Source: Sciurus carolinensis
Lineage: Eukaryota; Chordata; Mammalia; Rodentia; Sciuridae
Direction of reading: 5' to 3'
Assembly: GCF_902686445.1 (NCBI RefSeq)
Contig: NC_062227.1
Location: 16,778,178-16,842,177, forward strand
Length of the DNA: 64,000 bases
The translations under genes were made by a program, and so were the position numbers. Each line of letters opens with the position of its first letter. Position 1 is the stretch's first letter. The notes beneath the pieces were generated by a model. The model had not been told where the DNA came from, did not search any database, and worked only from the letters and a program-made list of their open reading frames with translations. Shown piece by piece: positions 23,060-37,579 of the stretch.

Positions 23060-25066
23060 TTTTCCCTGCCTCTTTAAGCAGGAAAGAGGTTGTGGTTGAA
23101 CAGGGAGCAGAAAATTATCCTAGTGATCCATTGTGGCCTATGGTAGGAGCAGAGGCAGGCCTATGTGGGAAACCTTATATGATCAGGTTGTTAATAAAAA
23201 AGGAGATTTTTGAGATCATTCATACCTGAACCCCAAGCCACTACATCACAATCTAATCATTCTTTCCCACTTTTCTTATTCCTCCTTGTCATTTCCTTTG
23301 AAAAATTTGAAGCAGAATATATCTTGGCAAAATTAGCAGCCATGTGGTTGTGTTGGATCTCTCATCAAAACTCAGGTGTGGGGGAGGTTGATGAAAGCAT
23401 TTCTCTCGGGCAATGTGAGGTTTTCTAAAATAGAGAAAGCCTAAGTACTTTGCCTGACAATATGTGTAGATATAAAAGGCAAAGGAAGGATTTATTTTTC
23501 ACCGGGTTTGTGATCCTATGCAAAATATTTGCTTGTAGAATATATATAGATATATATCCTCATGTAAATTTCAAGCTTCCAATAGATATGTTTGCTTCAA
23601 TTCCTTTGAGGCTTCATTATAGTGAGATTAGATGAAGAAAATCATATCTATTGAACACTCATACACTTCCTTTCAAATCCTTCTTTATTGGTTTTGACCC
23701 TTCTCAGAGGAATGGCTTGCTTGGTATCTTTTATACAGTGAGATGGGAGAAAAACAGGTCAGAGCTCCAATATTCAAAGTGGATGTGGCTGGCATCCAGT
23801 ATGTTGGAATTGAATGGTGAGAGTTTCAAGATTGGGGTGGAAAATGCTGATTCCCCAAGGGCTGTAATTGGACTTTGAGCATCATGGGTTTCAATGCTTG
23901 GCATACCTGACATCCTGTCTGTGCTGCAGATACAACCTGATGCCACAGAAAGGTGGCATGAGAGAAAAATATGGTCATGGGTCCCAGGGTAACCAGAGAT
24001 AATTCAGATCCTGGGGGTTCGGACCAAGATTCAAGAAAAAACAGGCTCATCTGTGATGGTAAGAGGGGAGAGGAGGAGAACTAGGGCCCAACTATTTTCA
24101 CGTAATGCAATGGCAATATCTTTGCTCAGGAGAAGAGGAGTCAGAATGTGCTGTGGAAGCATGATAAGCACAGTTTAATGGGGGCATAATACTAAATTTG
24201 AACATAAATTACACCAAAAGGGAGGAATGTTTCAAAGGTTCAAAGCTGAGCATTCGAAAAGGAATGAGGAGAGTGTATTTTGTTGGAACTAAAAGCACAA
24301 GGGTTTTGATGATGAGAACCAAGTTAACTGAAGAGACACTAAGGATAATGTCATTGCTATTAGTTTCCCAAAATATTCCAGGATATTTCTTGAGCTTCAT
24401 AATCTCTACAAAGACAGCAAGAAGTAATAGGGAGATCATTGAGTGAGCAATGAAAATTACTGACAAGTATTCAACTTGCAGAAAACATCAGTGTCCTTGG
24501 AAATTATTGATTGTATTTTGTTTCTTCCAAGAGGGAATTGATTTCAAAAATGCTCATTGTACTCTTCTACAACCTGACATACCTGGAATGGCATTCCTTA
24601 CACCACAGCACATACAGCCAACTATGTAAACTGAAACAAGTACAAACTGGTAAATGCAAATCTGAATGATGGCTTCCACATAAAAGTCCAGTACAACATC
24701 AGAAAATGAAACAAAAACATCTGTTAAAATACACAAAGGACACCCAATATTGGCGAAATGTGTAGTCAAAAACAGAAAACTGTAAAAACTGAAAATATGA
24801 GAGGACTTAATGAGCAGAAGCAGATATAAATTATTTCCAAAATTCAAAATCCATTCTTTTCCTTTGTAACTGCTTATACCCATCCAAACATGCTACATAA
24901 ATAATGTCTGTGATTTCATTCTTTCAATGTGATCTCTTTCATACAAAGGTTCTTCTGTCATTTCTTAACATACAGAGCACAATCATATAATTCCCATCAC
25001 CATGATAAAGATGAGATCACCACATTCCTCTTTGAATTGTACACATCTATTAAGAATACCCATCAA

Positions 25067-25153
25067 GGGCTGGGGATATAGCTCAGTTGGTAGAGTGCTT
25101 ACCTTGCAAGCACAAGGCCCTGGGTTCAATCCACAGCACCACACACACACAAA
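25067..25153 (+). mobile_element. ID-type SINE (tRNA-derived)
   Basis: It begins GGGCTGGGGATATAGCTCAG with an A box (TAGCTCAGTTGGTAGAGTG) and a B box (GGTTCAATCC), followed by a CA repeat and short A-tail. The exact 15-bp duplication AAGAATACCCATCAA flanks it (25052-25066 and 25154-25168). The intact boxes and perfect duplication suggest a fairly recent insertion. Confidence 0.95.
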
Positions 25154-25345
25154 AAGAATACCCATCAAAATTAGCTAAAACTTTAAAATTCTTTATTATT
25201 ATTGATGCAGTCCTCCAGAGATACAGGTAAACTAAGCTTTGAACACATCCCTGGCCACCTGAATATCAACAGAAGGAAAGAAATTTATTCAATGACAATT
25301 TATTTGCTTTTTAAAAAATATTATATTCCCAATGCCAAGGTCATC

Positions 25346-28300
25346 AGAATGAGAGAATGCAGGGCAAAGGAAAGCTGTCTGTTGTGTACACTTTTCAGTT
25401 TTCCAGCTGACATTGAGGTTGACTTGGAAAACTTGGAAAATGCCCAAGTTTCAATGTCCACTTCATTTGCAATGAGCCTGGGTATACACACAGAAGACCA
25501 CTGCTTGGCAAGGACTACTGCTATGGACATTTTGAAATAAATGCTATAAAAAATCTGGTGAGAATTTTCTTCTTCAAGAACTTGTTGAGTAAATACTTGC
25601 ATCAGCCTATTTATGAGAATGATATAAAATATCTGTTCCTGAGAGTTGTCTAATTACCAGGCATACCTATTAAGAAATCCAGGTCATCAGTGAAGTACCG
25701 CTGAGTGCAACTGCTGCTCCATGCTGAAAATCTATTTTCTGCTCAAACTGGAAGGTTTTCAAACGTGTTGTAGTCACCTGAGTTGACAAAGGCCAAATGT
25801 AGAGACACTGCTTGGTTCAGAGACACGGAAGAGGCTCTTTAAGGTAGGTGACATAATCCACTTTCTGTCTGACTCTGTGAAATGCTTTTCACTAAAACCA
25901 CCCAAAGACTAAGCCAAGCAATTGTTAGTGAATCTTTAATTTCATTTTTGCAAACAATCCTGACTGTAACCTTTGGTGCATATCAAGACCCACAGTCCAA
26001 TTGTGTATCAAGAATGAAAGATAAGTAGGTAAAAGATTTTAGCTGAGAAAGGAGCAGAGATTTATCCAAGTGATCCATTGTGACCAAGGGTAAGAGGAGA
26101 GGCAGTCCCATGTGACAAAACTTATATGATCAGGTTGTTAATATAAAAGGAGATTTTTGAGAACATTCAAACCTGAATGCCAATATACTACAATCACAAT
26201 CTAGTCATTTATTTCTCACTCTTTTTATTCCTTCTAGTACTTTCCTTTGAAAAATTAGAAGCAGAAGATACCATGGCAAAATGCACTACCCCATGGATGT
26301 GCTGGTTCTTTTCTCTCAACTCAGCTATGGGGAAGTTGTGGAAGATATTTCTCTTGGGCAAAGCCAGTTTTCCTAAAATAGGGAAAGTCTAAATCACTTA
26401 TCCAGACAAGATATGTATAAATAAAAGGCAAAGAAAGGGTTGATGTTTCACTGGGTCTGTGATCCCAGGAAAAATATTTGCTGGCAGAAAAAAATATATA
26501 TGCACATCCAAATTTCAAGCTTCCTGCAGATATGTTTGCTGCAATTTCTCTAAAGCTTCATTATAGTGAGAGATGCAGAAAATCATAACCATTGAACGCT
26601 GAAACAGTTCCACTGAAAATCCTTCTCTATTGGTTTTGACCCTTCTCAGAGAAATGCCTTGTTTGATTTCCAGTGCTCTGGTGACATGAAATCAAAAGGG
26701 GCAGAGCTGCAATATTCAAACTTGAAATGGCTGGCATTAAGCATATTGGGATGGAAGGGCGAGAGTTTCCAGGCTGTGGTGGGAGAATGCAGGTTTTCAT
26801 ACTCCACAAGGGATTTTTCTGAGTCATGGGCAACATGGGTTTCAATGCGTGGCTTCCCTGACATCCTGGCTGTGCTGCAGATACCACCTGATGTCACAGA
26901 ATGGTGACATGAGAGCAAAATGGCATCATGGCTCCCATGGCAACCAGAGATACTTCAGGTCCTGGCCTGTGCAGATCAAGACAAGCACACATTTGTGATG
27001 GTAAGAAGGGAGAGGAAGGGAATGAAGGCCCTACTGTTTACAAGAAATGCAATGGAAGCATCATTGCCCAGGAGAAGAGGAGTCAGAGTGTGTTGGTGTA
27101 GCAGTACCCTGGGCTTTTGAGAGATCCAGGTTATTCCAGGACAAGGGCTTTCCCTGAATCCTAACATCCTGCAGTACCATATAGAAAGAATATATGGTGC
27201 TGTTCTTGTTTGGCCACACTGATCCTCATGGTACTTGGGCACCCTCATACAGCTGCAGGCAATTAGCCCTACTAAATATAGTGGATTATGGAGGAACTGA
27301 GTGATGACAGAAACCTCATGAATTAACCAGCTTAGCCTGGGTCACAATTGGCATTGCCCTCTAACTTGTTCCTCCTGGTCAGTGACCAACTGGATTTTGA
27401 TGAGTCAGAAAACTGGCCCAGGGCTTTTACAGCCTCAATGAATGATGGTGGTTGATAGCTCAGAAAAGACAAACATGAGGTGAAAATCAGTTGCTTCAGT
27501 GATGATCGAATTTGGAAACATCACAGCAACTTTTTTGGGATGCTGCTCCTTTCCTAATATGCCCAAAGAGGAGACAGCAGGCCCTGGGAAATTTGAAGTC
27601 TATGTGGAAGTTAGTAGCTGCTCTGATTCTTAATGAGGAGAGGACAGAGTGAATCACTCACCAAATGTGAGCAATATCTGAAATGGGCTAGCAAGGGAGA
27701 GAAGTTATTCTGTCCTCACTCCACATTCCAGGCAACACATTCTTTGCAGTTGCATAACAACTGGCTGAACATAGATATTATCTTGGTAAGAGTTTACAAG
27801 GGGTGCTTCAATTACCTTTAAATGAAGAAGAATTGGCTAATCTGTCTTCACATGAGGTTTTATTCATTTGAAATGACTACAGCCTATTTGGCACAAAGTT
27901 CTATGGGACAATGTCAAGGGTCTATTTAACAGACCCTAGAGGAAGCACACTGCAGACCAGTGTCACAGATACTGTCACCACTATACTCCAAAACAGTGAA
28001 ACACTGGATGAATCGAGAGCCATTTATTAGCATGAAGAGAAAAGTTTAACAGGGCATAATACCAAATTTGAACATGCGTTACACTGAAAGATAGGAATCA
28101 TTCAAAATTCAAATCTACGCATTCAAAAAGGAATGAAGAGAGTGCATTTTGCTGGCACTAAATGCACAAGTGTTTTGGAGATGAGAACCAAGTTAATTGA
28201 AGAGATAGAAGAATAATGTCATTGTTAATAGTTCCCCCCAAAATTCTAGGATATTTCTTCAGCTTCATCATCTCTACAAAGACAGCAAGAAGTAATAGGG

Positions 28301-29112
28301 GGACCATTGAGTTAGCAATGAAATTTACTGACAAGTTTTCAACTTGAAGAAAACATCGGTGTCCTTGGAAATTCTTCTCACTATCTTGTTTCTTCCTAGT
28401 TAGAGCTGATTACAAAAATGCTGCTTTTACCTTTCTGGTACCTGCTATATCTGGAATGGCTCTCCTTACACCACAGCACCTACAGGCAAGTGAGTAAATT
28501 GAAACAAGTAAAAATTTGTAAAGGCATCTCTGATTGATGGCTCTGGACATAAAAGTGCAGCACAATAACAGAAAATTAAACAAAAATATATCTGTAAAAA
28601 TGCACAAAGAACACCCAAAATTGGTGAAAGATGAATTTCAAAAAAGGAAAAAGTAAAAACTGGAAAATGTGATATGACTTACTGAGCAGGAGAAGCAGAT
28701 CAAAATTATTTGCAAAATTCAAAATCCATTCTTTTCTTTGTAATTGCTTATACCCAGCATAATGCCACAAAATAAATGTCTCTGATTTGATTTGTTCTGT
28801 GATCTCTTCCAAATAGGGGTTTTTCTCTCATGTCTTAACCTACAAAGTACAATCAAATGATTCCCAGAATCATGGTTCATATGAGCACACCACATCCTTC
28901 AATCAACTGTACACATTTCTTCTGTACATCGATCAAACAAAGCACAGTCTTTGAAATTCTTCACTATTAATGATATCAGATCTCCAATGACACAGGAAAA
29001 AAAGCTTTTAAATATATACTTGGACTCCTGAATAATATCAGCAGAAGGTAAGATATGTCTTCAGCCAAAATTCATTCACTTCATATAAATATCTTCCCAA
29101 TGCTAAGCATAA
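25346..29112 (+). repeat. Array unit U5 (subtype II start), complete
   Basis: A 3.77-kb copy without large deletions. Its first part is subtype II (ATCAGAATGAGAG, GAAAATGCCCAAG, ACACAGAAGACCACTG). TATAAAAG is at 26142. The exon-like block runs from 26650 (after CAG) to 27000, followed by GTAAGAAG. The GTTTGGC landmark is degraded to CTATTTGGCAC at 27883. The rest matches U3 in order. Confidence 0.9.
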
Positions 29113-32100
29113 AAGAATTAGGGAATACAGGGTCAATAGATTTTGTCTTTTGTCTTTACCTCTAGGTATTCCAGTTATCATTGAGATTGACTTGGAAACT
29201 CCAGGTTGCAGTAGTCCACTTCCTTTGAAAAGAATTGGAAAAAGTATCAAGAAGAACCCTACTTTGCAAGGACTACTGCTGCAGTTGGCATTTTGTGTTT
29301 CATGTTATGGAACCCTGGTGAGAATTGTGTTCTTCCAGAACTTGCTGAACAAATACACGCATGAGCATATTCCTGATAATGGTACAACATATCCATTAAT
29401 GAGAATTTTCTAATCACCAGAAATAACTATGTTTATGAAATCCAGATCACTGTGGAAGTACTGCTGACTGCAACTGGCATGACAGGCTGATAACTCAAAT
29501 TGGAATGTGCTTCCCCTGCAAACCGGTACCTTTCCAATTATGTTTTATTCACTTGAATTGACAGAGTACAAAATATTGAGACACTCACACTTGGCATTAT
29601 CTGAAGAGGTTCTTTAAGGTACGTGACTGGATCGACTTCCAGTTTGACTCTGTGATATACTTTTCAGGTTAACCACTCCATGTCTAAGTCAAACATTTAC
29701 TAACTTATTTTTAATTACACTTTTGCAAAAAATCCTGCAATTAACATTTGATACATATCAGGAACAATAGTCTATGGCATATCATGAGTGAAAGATTTGC
29801 CACTGTATTTTTAAGGAGGAAATAGTTTGGAGTTGAGTAGTAAGCAGAACATTATCCCAGTAATCCATGGTGTTCTGGGGTAGGAGGAGAGGCAGACCTA
29901 TGTGAGAAAACTTATATGATCAGGTATTAATATAAAAGAAAATATTTGAAATCATTCACACCCAAAACACAAGTCATTGCAATCACAGACTTCTCAATCC
30001 TTTCTCAATTTTTTTTATTATATTCCTTCTGGATATTTCCTTTGAAAAATTCTAAGCAGGAGATATCTTGGCAAGATGCACAGCCTCATGAATATGGTGG
30101 ATCTAGCTTACCAACACAGATATGGGGGAGGTTCAGGAAGTCATTTCTCCAGGGCAAAGTCAGTTTCCCTAAAAAGTAAAACCCTAAGTCACTTAGCTAG
30201 ACCAGATCTGTAGATATAGAAAGGGAAAGGGAAGAGTTGAAGATTCACTGGGTCTGTGATCGCAGAGAGAATACTTGATGGCAGAAAAAATATGTTCATC
30301 CAAATTTCACACTTCTTATATATACGTTTGCTTTAATTCTTATGAAGCTCCAATATAGCGAAATTAAATGCATAAATCATATCCCATTGAACAATTCTTT
30401 TCAAAATCCTTCTTTATGTTTTCTGACCCTGTTCAGAGAAATGACTTGCTTGGTTACCAGTCCTCTTGTGACATGAGAGCAAAATAGGCGGGAGCTCCAA
30501 AATTCAAAGTGGAAGCAGCTGGCTTCGGGCATGTTGGGTTTAAAGGGTGAGAGGTTCAAGTCTCTGGTGGGAGAATGCTTTTTTTTTTTTTTTCAATCCA
30601 GGGGTTTTCTGGGAATTAAGGATTTCAATGAGTGTTGTCCCTGAAACCCTGGCTGTGCTGCAGATCTCACGTGATATCACAGAAATGCAGCATGACAGCA
30701 CAATGGCAACCACAGATACTTCAGGTCCTGGCCGATTCAGACCAAGATTTCAAAGAAGCACCAGCTTATATGTGATGGTAAGAGGAGAGAGGAAGGGAGC
30801 GAGGGTCCTGTTGTCTTCAAGAAATGTGATGCCAACATCTTTACCCAGGAGAAGATGAGCCTGAGTGTGTTGAGGCAGCAATCCCTCAGTCCTTTCAGTG
30901 ATCCAGGTCCTTTCAGGACAAGGGCTTACCTTGCAGACAGATAACCTGCAGAACCCTTCAGATACAATAAGTGGCGCTGTTCTCCTTTGATCCCAGGGTA
31001 CTCATGGCCCTTGGGCACCTGATACTGCTGCTGGCAGTTAGCCCTGGTCAAATCTAATGGACCGGGGAGTGACTGAGGTGTCTCCGAAAGTATGTGGATC
31101 ACCCATTGTAGCCCCAGTCACATTAGGCATTGCCCTCTGAATACTCTCCTCCAGGTGAGTGCTCACAGGGAATTTTGATGAGTCAGGAAACTGACCCAGG
31201 GCTCTAACAGCCTCAAGGCTGTTGAAGTTCTGAGAAGGGGGGCATGCAGTGCAGACAGGTGGGTTAGGTGACAATTGAATTGGGAAATATCACGCAATTC
31301 TTGTGGGATGCAGCTCCTTTTTGGATTGCCCAAACAGAAGAAAACTGGAATTTTGACTTCTATGTGGAAGTGAGTTGCTGCCCTGAACTCTAATAAGGAG
31401 AAAAGACAGTCTATCACTCTCCAAGTGTGATGGATGCCTGAAAGGGGCTAGCAAGTGAGGAAAGATGTTCTGTGCTCACTACACTTTCCAGGCCACATAT
31501 ACTTTGCTGCTGCCTTATGACCTGGCTCCACACAGAATTTATCTTTGTATGAATTTCCAAGTTCCCTTCACTTAACTTTAAATGCAGAAGAATCTGGCCA
31601 ATCTGGCTTTACCTAAGATTTCCATCACTGAACTGAATACAGCCTGTTTGGCACCAGACCCACTGGGAAAATTTCAAGGGACCTTATGCCAGTTCCTGGT
31701 GGATGTTGACTATAGACCATTTTCACAAATATTGACAACATCATACTACAAAAAAGTGAAACTGATTAATGAAACAAGTGTCAGATTGTATTAAAATAAG
31801 CACAGTTTAACAATGCATAATACCATATTTGAACATACATTACATTGAAAGAGGAATGTTTCAAAGTTTCAAAGCAGAGCATTCAAAAAGGAATGAGAAG
31901 AGGACATTTTAATGGCACTATAAGAGAAGGGGTTTGAAGAGAGAACAAAGTTAACTGAACTGACATTTAAAAAAATCATGGTTAAAAGTTTCCCAAAAAA
32001 TTTCAGTGTATTTCTTCAGCTTCCTAAACTCTATAAATACAGGGAGAAGTAACAGGGAGATCATTGTGTAAGTAATGAAAATTACTGACATAAATTCAAA

Positions 32101-32863
32101 TTGTAAAGGATATCAGTGTCTTTGGAAATTCATGGGCCTATCCTGTTACTTTCAAGGGAAAGTTGATTACAGACATACTGGGTTTTCATTAATGGCACCT
32201 GAAGTATGTGGATTCGCATATCTTACACCTGGTCACATACAACAATGTATGTAATTTTAAATAAGTACAAATGTGTAAATGCAACACTGAATGATGAAAG
32301 AGTGCAGCAAAACATCAGAAAATTAAACACGAACATCTTTATTAAAATACAAAAAGAAGACCCATATAGGTGAAAGTTGAAATTCAAAAAGAGAAAATTA
32401 TAAGAAACGAAGATGTGATAGGATTACTGAGCAGGAAAAGCAGATCCTAAATTATTTCCAAAATTCAAAATCCATTCTTTCCCTTTGTAATTGCTTATAC
32501 CCAGCCATACATGCCACATAACTTAGGTCTCTGATTTCATTCTTTCAATGTGATCTCTCTAAAATAGGGGCTCTTCTCTCAATTCTTAACCTACAAAGCA
32601 CAATAAAATGATTTCCATAATTATGGTTAATATGAGCACACCACATCCTTCAACCAACTCTACACATCTCTTATGTACATCCATCAAACTTAGGGCAGTG
32701 TTTAAAATGCTTCATTATTATTCATACCAGACCACCAATGAAACAGGGAAAACAAGTTCTTAACACATTCCTGTCTCCTGAATGATAACAGCAGGACTCA
32801 TATGTATTCAGTGACAATTCATTTACTTTTGAAAAATAATATATTCCCAGTGCAAAGTACATC
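29113..32863 (+). repeat. Array unit U6, complete
   Basis: A 3.75-kb copy of subtype I. TATAAAAG is at 29931. The exon-like block covers 30437-30777 and is followed by GTAAGAGG. Within it, a 15-bp T-run at 30579-30593 replaces the usual GGTTTTTTTGCTCCCC-like stretch. The GTTTGGCACC landmark is at 31646. A 103-codon plus-strand opening (30547-30858) overlaps the block and its donor-like site; homologous frames are closed in other units, so it is not called a gene. Confidence 0.9.
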
Positions 32864-35800
32864 AGAATGAGATAAGGCAGGGCCAAGGGAGGATGTCTAT
32901 TGTCTATTGGAAACTGTTTCCAAATTGATATTGATGATAACTTTGAAATACTGAAGTGTAGAAGTCCACTTCATTTGCAGAAAGCCTGAGTATATACCCA
33001 GAAGATCACAACTTTACAAGGACTACTGAAGTGGACATTTTAAAATTCATGCTATTAAAACCTGGTGAGAACTTTCTTCTTCAAGAACTAGTTAAGTAAT
33101 TCCTGCATCAGAATATACATGAGAATGATATAACATATTCGTTCCTGAGAGTTGTCTAATCACCAGATATACCTATTCTTAAGAAATCCAGGTCACTGGT
33201 GAAGCACTGCTGACAGCAACCGATGCCCCATGCTCAAAAATGTCAATGGAGTGAGCTTCCCCTTCAAACTCATACATTTTCAACCATGTTGTATTCACTT
33301 GAAATGACAGAGGACAAAATTGTGAGACTGAATGTTTGACATTATCTGAAAAGGCTCTTTATGGTAGGTCAATGAATCTACTTCCTGTCTGACTCTGTGA
33401 AGTGCTTCTCAGGAAAATCACCTCAAGCTTAAGCCAAACAATGTCTAACAAACTTTTAATTTCACATTTTTGAATAATCCTGCAAGTAAACTTTGTTGCA
33501 TATCAAACCCACAGTCTAATTTTGTATTATGAGTGAGAGATTTGTCTCTGCCAATTTAAGGAGGAAAAAAACTGCAGCTAGGCAATGAGTAGAAAGTTAT
33601 CCCAGTGATGCATGGTGGCCGAGGGTAGGAAGAGAAGCAGGCCTATGTAGCAAATCTTCTATAATCAAGTTGTTAATATAAAAGTAGATTTTTGAGATCA
33701 TTCACATCTCAACCTCAAGCCATTACAATCACAATTACCTCAGTCCTTCCTCATTCTTCTTATTCCTTCTGCATATTTCCTTTGAAAAATTCTAAGCAGC
33801 ATATATCAGGGCAAAAGGTACAGGCCAGTTGATGTTCTGAATCTTGCCTATTCACTCAGTTTGGGGGAGGTTGAGGAATGTGTTTCTCATGGGCAAAGCA
33901 AGATTCCCTAAGACAGGAAAATCCTAAGCTATTTAGTCAGAACAGATTTGTAAATATAGTAAGGGAAAGGTAAGTGTTGATGGTTCACTTGCTCTGTGAT
34001 CCCAGGAAAAATATTTGCTGGCAGAACAAAAGTATATATCCTCGTCCAAATTTCAAACTTCTTATAGATAGGTTTGCTGCAATTCTTCTGAATCTTCAAT
34101 ACAGTAAGACTAAATGCATGAAATAATATCCATTGAACATTCATAAACTTCCTTTCACTATTCTTCTATTTTGCTTTTGACCATTTTCAGAGAAATACCT
34201 TCCTTGGTTACCAGTCCTCTTGTGACATGAGAAAAAAAGAAGCAACTAGTTTTGGGCATTTGGGTTTGAAGGGTGAGAATTTCAAGGTTCTGGTAGGGAA
34301 TGCAGATTTTTTTGCTCCCCAACTTGTGTTTCTGGGCCATGGGAATCATGGGTTTCAATGAGTGGCATCACTGAAATCCTGACTGCACTGCAGATACCAC
34401 CTGATGTCACAGAAAGGTGATATGACAGTACAATTGTGTCGTGTTCCCCATGGTCACCAAAGATACTTGAGGTCCTGTACCCTTCAGACCAAGATTCCAG
34501 ACAAGCAGTGGTTGAGGTGTCATGTTAAGAGGAGAGAGGAAGGGAGCAAGGGGCCTGATGTTTTCAAGATATGAGATGCCAACATCTTTGCCTACCAGAA
34601 GAGGAGCCTGAGTTTGCTGGGACAGCTGGTCCACAGGCCTTTAACAGACCATGGTCCTTCCAGGACAAGGGCTCCCCCTGAAGCCAGACACCCCACAATA
34701 TACTACAAACACACTGATTGGTGCTGTTCTTGTTTGGTCACACTGGGCCTCATGGCAATTGGGTACCATGGTACTGCTACAGGCTGTTAGCCCCCAACAA
34801 ATTTAGTGCACAAGGGAGGGACTGAGGGGTGCCGAAAGCAGGTGGATCACCCAGATTAGCCCGGGTAACAATCAGCATTGCCCTCTGAAACTTCTTCTCA
34901 AGGTATGTGCTCACTGGGGATTTTGATGAGTCAGAAAACTGGCCCAGGGCTCTAATGGCCTCAAGCAATGATGGCTGTTAACAGCTCGGGAAAGATGGGC
35001 ATGAAGTGAAGACCTGAGTGTTAGAAGATGATTGAATTGTGAAACATCACAGCAACTTTGGTTGGATGCTGTTCCTTTCCTAGATTATCCAAACAGGAGA
35101 GAGCTGGAAGCTTGGAATTTTGACTACTATGTGGAAGAGTGTGAATGCTCTTATCCTTAAAGAGGAGAAAACAGAGTGTATCATGCACCCAGTGTGATGG
35201 ATGCCTGGAAGGTGCTAGCAAGTGATGAGACAAGTTCTGTGCTCACTCCACAGTCAAGATCCCACCTACTTTGGTGCAGCCTTATGACTTGGCTCCACAC
35301 AGAAATGATCATTTTATGATTTTCCAAGTGTCCTTCATTTACCTTTATATGCCGAAGAATATGGCCAATCTGCCTTCACATAAGGATTCATTCCCTTGAA
35401 TTTACTACTGCCTGTTTGGAAAAATGCCCACTGGGGCAATGCCAAGGGTCCTTTAGCCAGTCCCTTGAGGGTGCAGACTGCAGACCAGTGTCCCCGATCT
35501 TGACACCATTATACTCCAAAGAGTGAAACTGATGAATGAAAAAAGTGCCAGATTATGGCATGATGAACACAGTTACAGAGTATCATACCACATTTGAACA
35601 TGCATTACACTGAAAGAGAGGAATGTTTCAAAGTTTCAGACTGAGTTTTAAAAAGAGAATAAGGAGTGGACAGTTTGGTGGCATTAAAAGATGATGGGTT
35701 TTGGAGATGAGATCAATGATAACTGAAGAGACACTAAAATGTATGTCATTGTTAACAGTTTTCAAAATCCAGGACATTTCTTCTGCTTTAAAAACTACAA

Positions 35801-36643
35801 GTACAGAGAGAAATCATAGGGAGATCATTGTGTGAGCAATGAAAGTTCCTGCCAAGTATTCAACTTGCAGAAGAAAGCAGTGCCCTTAGAATTTCTTCAT
35901 CCTTCTGTTCCTTCCAAGGGGGATTTGATTACAGACATGCTGGTGTTTAATTTCTGGCACATGAGGTTTGTGGAATGGCATTCCTTACATCATAGAACCT
36001 ACACCCAAGTCTGTAATCTTAAACAAGTTCAAATTTTTAAATGCAACTCTGAATGATGACTCTTGAAAGAAAGTGTGCAGCACACCATTAGGAAATGAAT
36101 CAAAAATATCTCTGTTAAAATACACTAGGAAGACCCAATATAAGTGATAATTGAAATTCAAAAGAGAAAATTATAAGAAATTAAGATGTGATAGGATTAC
36201 TGAGCAGGAAAAGCAGATCCTAAATTATTTCCAAAATTCAAAATCTATTTTTTTCCTTCATAATCACTTATACCCATCCATACATGGAACATAAATAATG
36301 ACTCTGATTTTATTCTTTTAATGTGATCTCTTTCATTAGGGGTACTTCTGTCAATTCTTAATGTACAAAGCACAATCAAATAATTCCAAGAATCATGGTT
36401 AATAGGAGCACATCACATCTCTCACCCTATTCTACACAACATCTCTTAAGAACATACATCAAACTGTGCACAGTCTTTAAAATGCTTCATTTTTAATGAT
36501 ACCAGACCTGCAATGATACTGGGAAAAAAGGTTTCAAAGACATCCTTGTTATCCTGAATGATATCACAGAAGGCAATTTTATTTCTTCAGCCACAATTCA
36601 TTCACTTCTTAAGAATAATAATATCTTCCAATGTCAATCATAT
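32864..36643 (+). repeat. Array unit U7 (subtype II start), complete
   Basis: A 3.78-kb copy beginning with the subtype II segment (ATCAGAATGAGATAAGGCAG, ATATACCCAGAAGATCAC). TATAAAAG is at 33677. The CAG is at 34188-34190. About 30 bp is missing just after it, and the donor-like site is weakened to ATGTTAAG near 34525. The remainder through the CTGTTTGGAAAAATG landmark at 35407 is in normal order. Confidence 0.9.
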
Positions 36644-37579
36644 AAGAATGAGAGAATGCAGGGCCAAGGGCTTTTTTATTTTGCCTTCACTCTCAGTATT
36701 CCAGTTGACACTGAGATTGAGTTGGAAAACTCCAGGGTGTAGTAGTCCACTTTCTTTGCCAAGAGTCTGCAATAAGTATCAAGAAGACCGTTGCTGCAGT
36801 TGACTGTTTGAGTTTCATGCTATAGAATCCTGGTGAGAATTTTGTTCTTCAATAACTTGCAGAGTAAATTCTCACATGAGCATATTCCTGAGAATGATAT
36901 AACCTATCCATTTCTGAGAGTTTCTTATCACCAGGAACACCTATTTCCATGAAATCCAGGTCACTGGGGAAGCACTGCTGACTGAAACTGCTGCTCCATG
37001 CTAAAAACTCTCATTGGAATGAGCTTTTCTGAAAACTGGTACTTTTCCAACCATGTTGTATTCACTTAAGTTGACAAAGGACAAAATGATGAAATACTGA
37101 ATGTTTGGTATTATTTGAAGAAGCTCTCTATCATAGGTGATGGGATCCACTTCCAGTCTGAAACTGTGAAATGCTTTCCAGGAAAACCACACCTTTTCTA
37201 ATCCAAACCATTGTTAATGAATTTATAATTTCAATTTTTCAAAAAATCCTGCAAGTATCCTTTCATACATATCAGTACCCACAGACCAATGCTGTATCAT
37301 GAGTGAAAGATTTGTCCCTGCCTCATTAAGGAGGAAATATGTTGTACCTGATCAATAAGCATAAAGTTATCCCAGTGATCCATGGTGGCCTGGGGTAGGG
37401 GGGAGGCAGGACTATGTGAAATATCTTATACAATCAAATTATTAATATATAAGGAGATATTTTAGATCATTCACAACTGAAACACAAAACTTGAAATCTT
37501 AATCTCCTGAATCCTTTCTCACTCTACTTGTTCCTTCTGGACATTTACTTTGAAAAATTCTAAGCAGTACATATCTTGG

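Larger units (their letters stand above)
22234..25345 (+). repeat. Array unit U4, with about 0.9-kb deletion and two SINEs
   Basis: A shortened copy. At about 24150 sequence just after the exon-like block is joined directly to the CATGATAAGCACAGTTTAA block, removing about 0.93 kb that includes the GTTTGGC landmark. SINEs are inserted at 22929-23059 and 25067-25153. The TATA-like box is altered (TAATAAAA near 23190). The CAG (23707) and GTAAG (24059) flanking the exon-like block remain. Confidence 0.88.

Noticed and set aside
25067..25153. Possible tRNA gene (A and B boxes present)
   Set aside because: It has an A-rich tail, a 15-bp target-site duplication and no cloverleaf acceptor stem closing the 3' end. 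It is a tRNA-derived ID SINE.
30547..30858. 103-codon plus-strand ORF
   Set aside because: It includes a run of phenylalanines from a T-run, and equivalent frames in most other units are closed by stops or indels.
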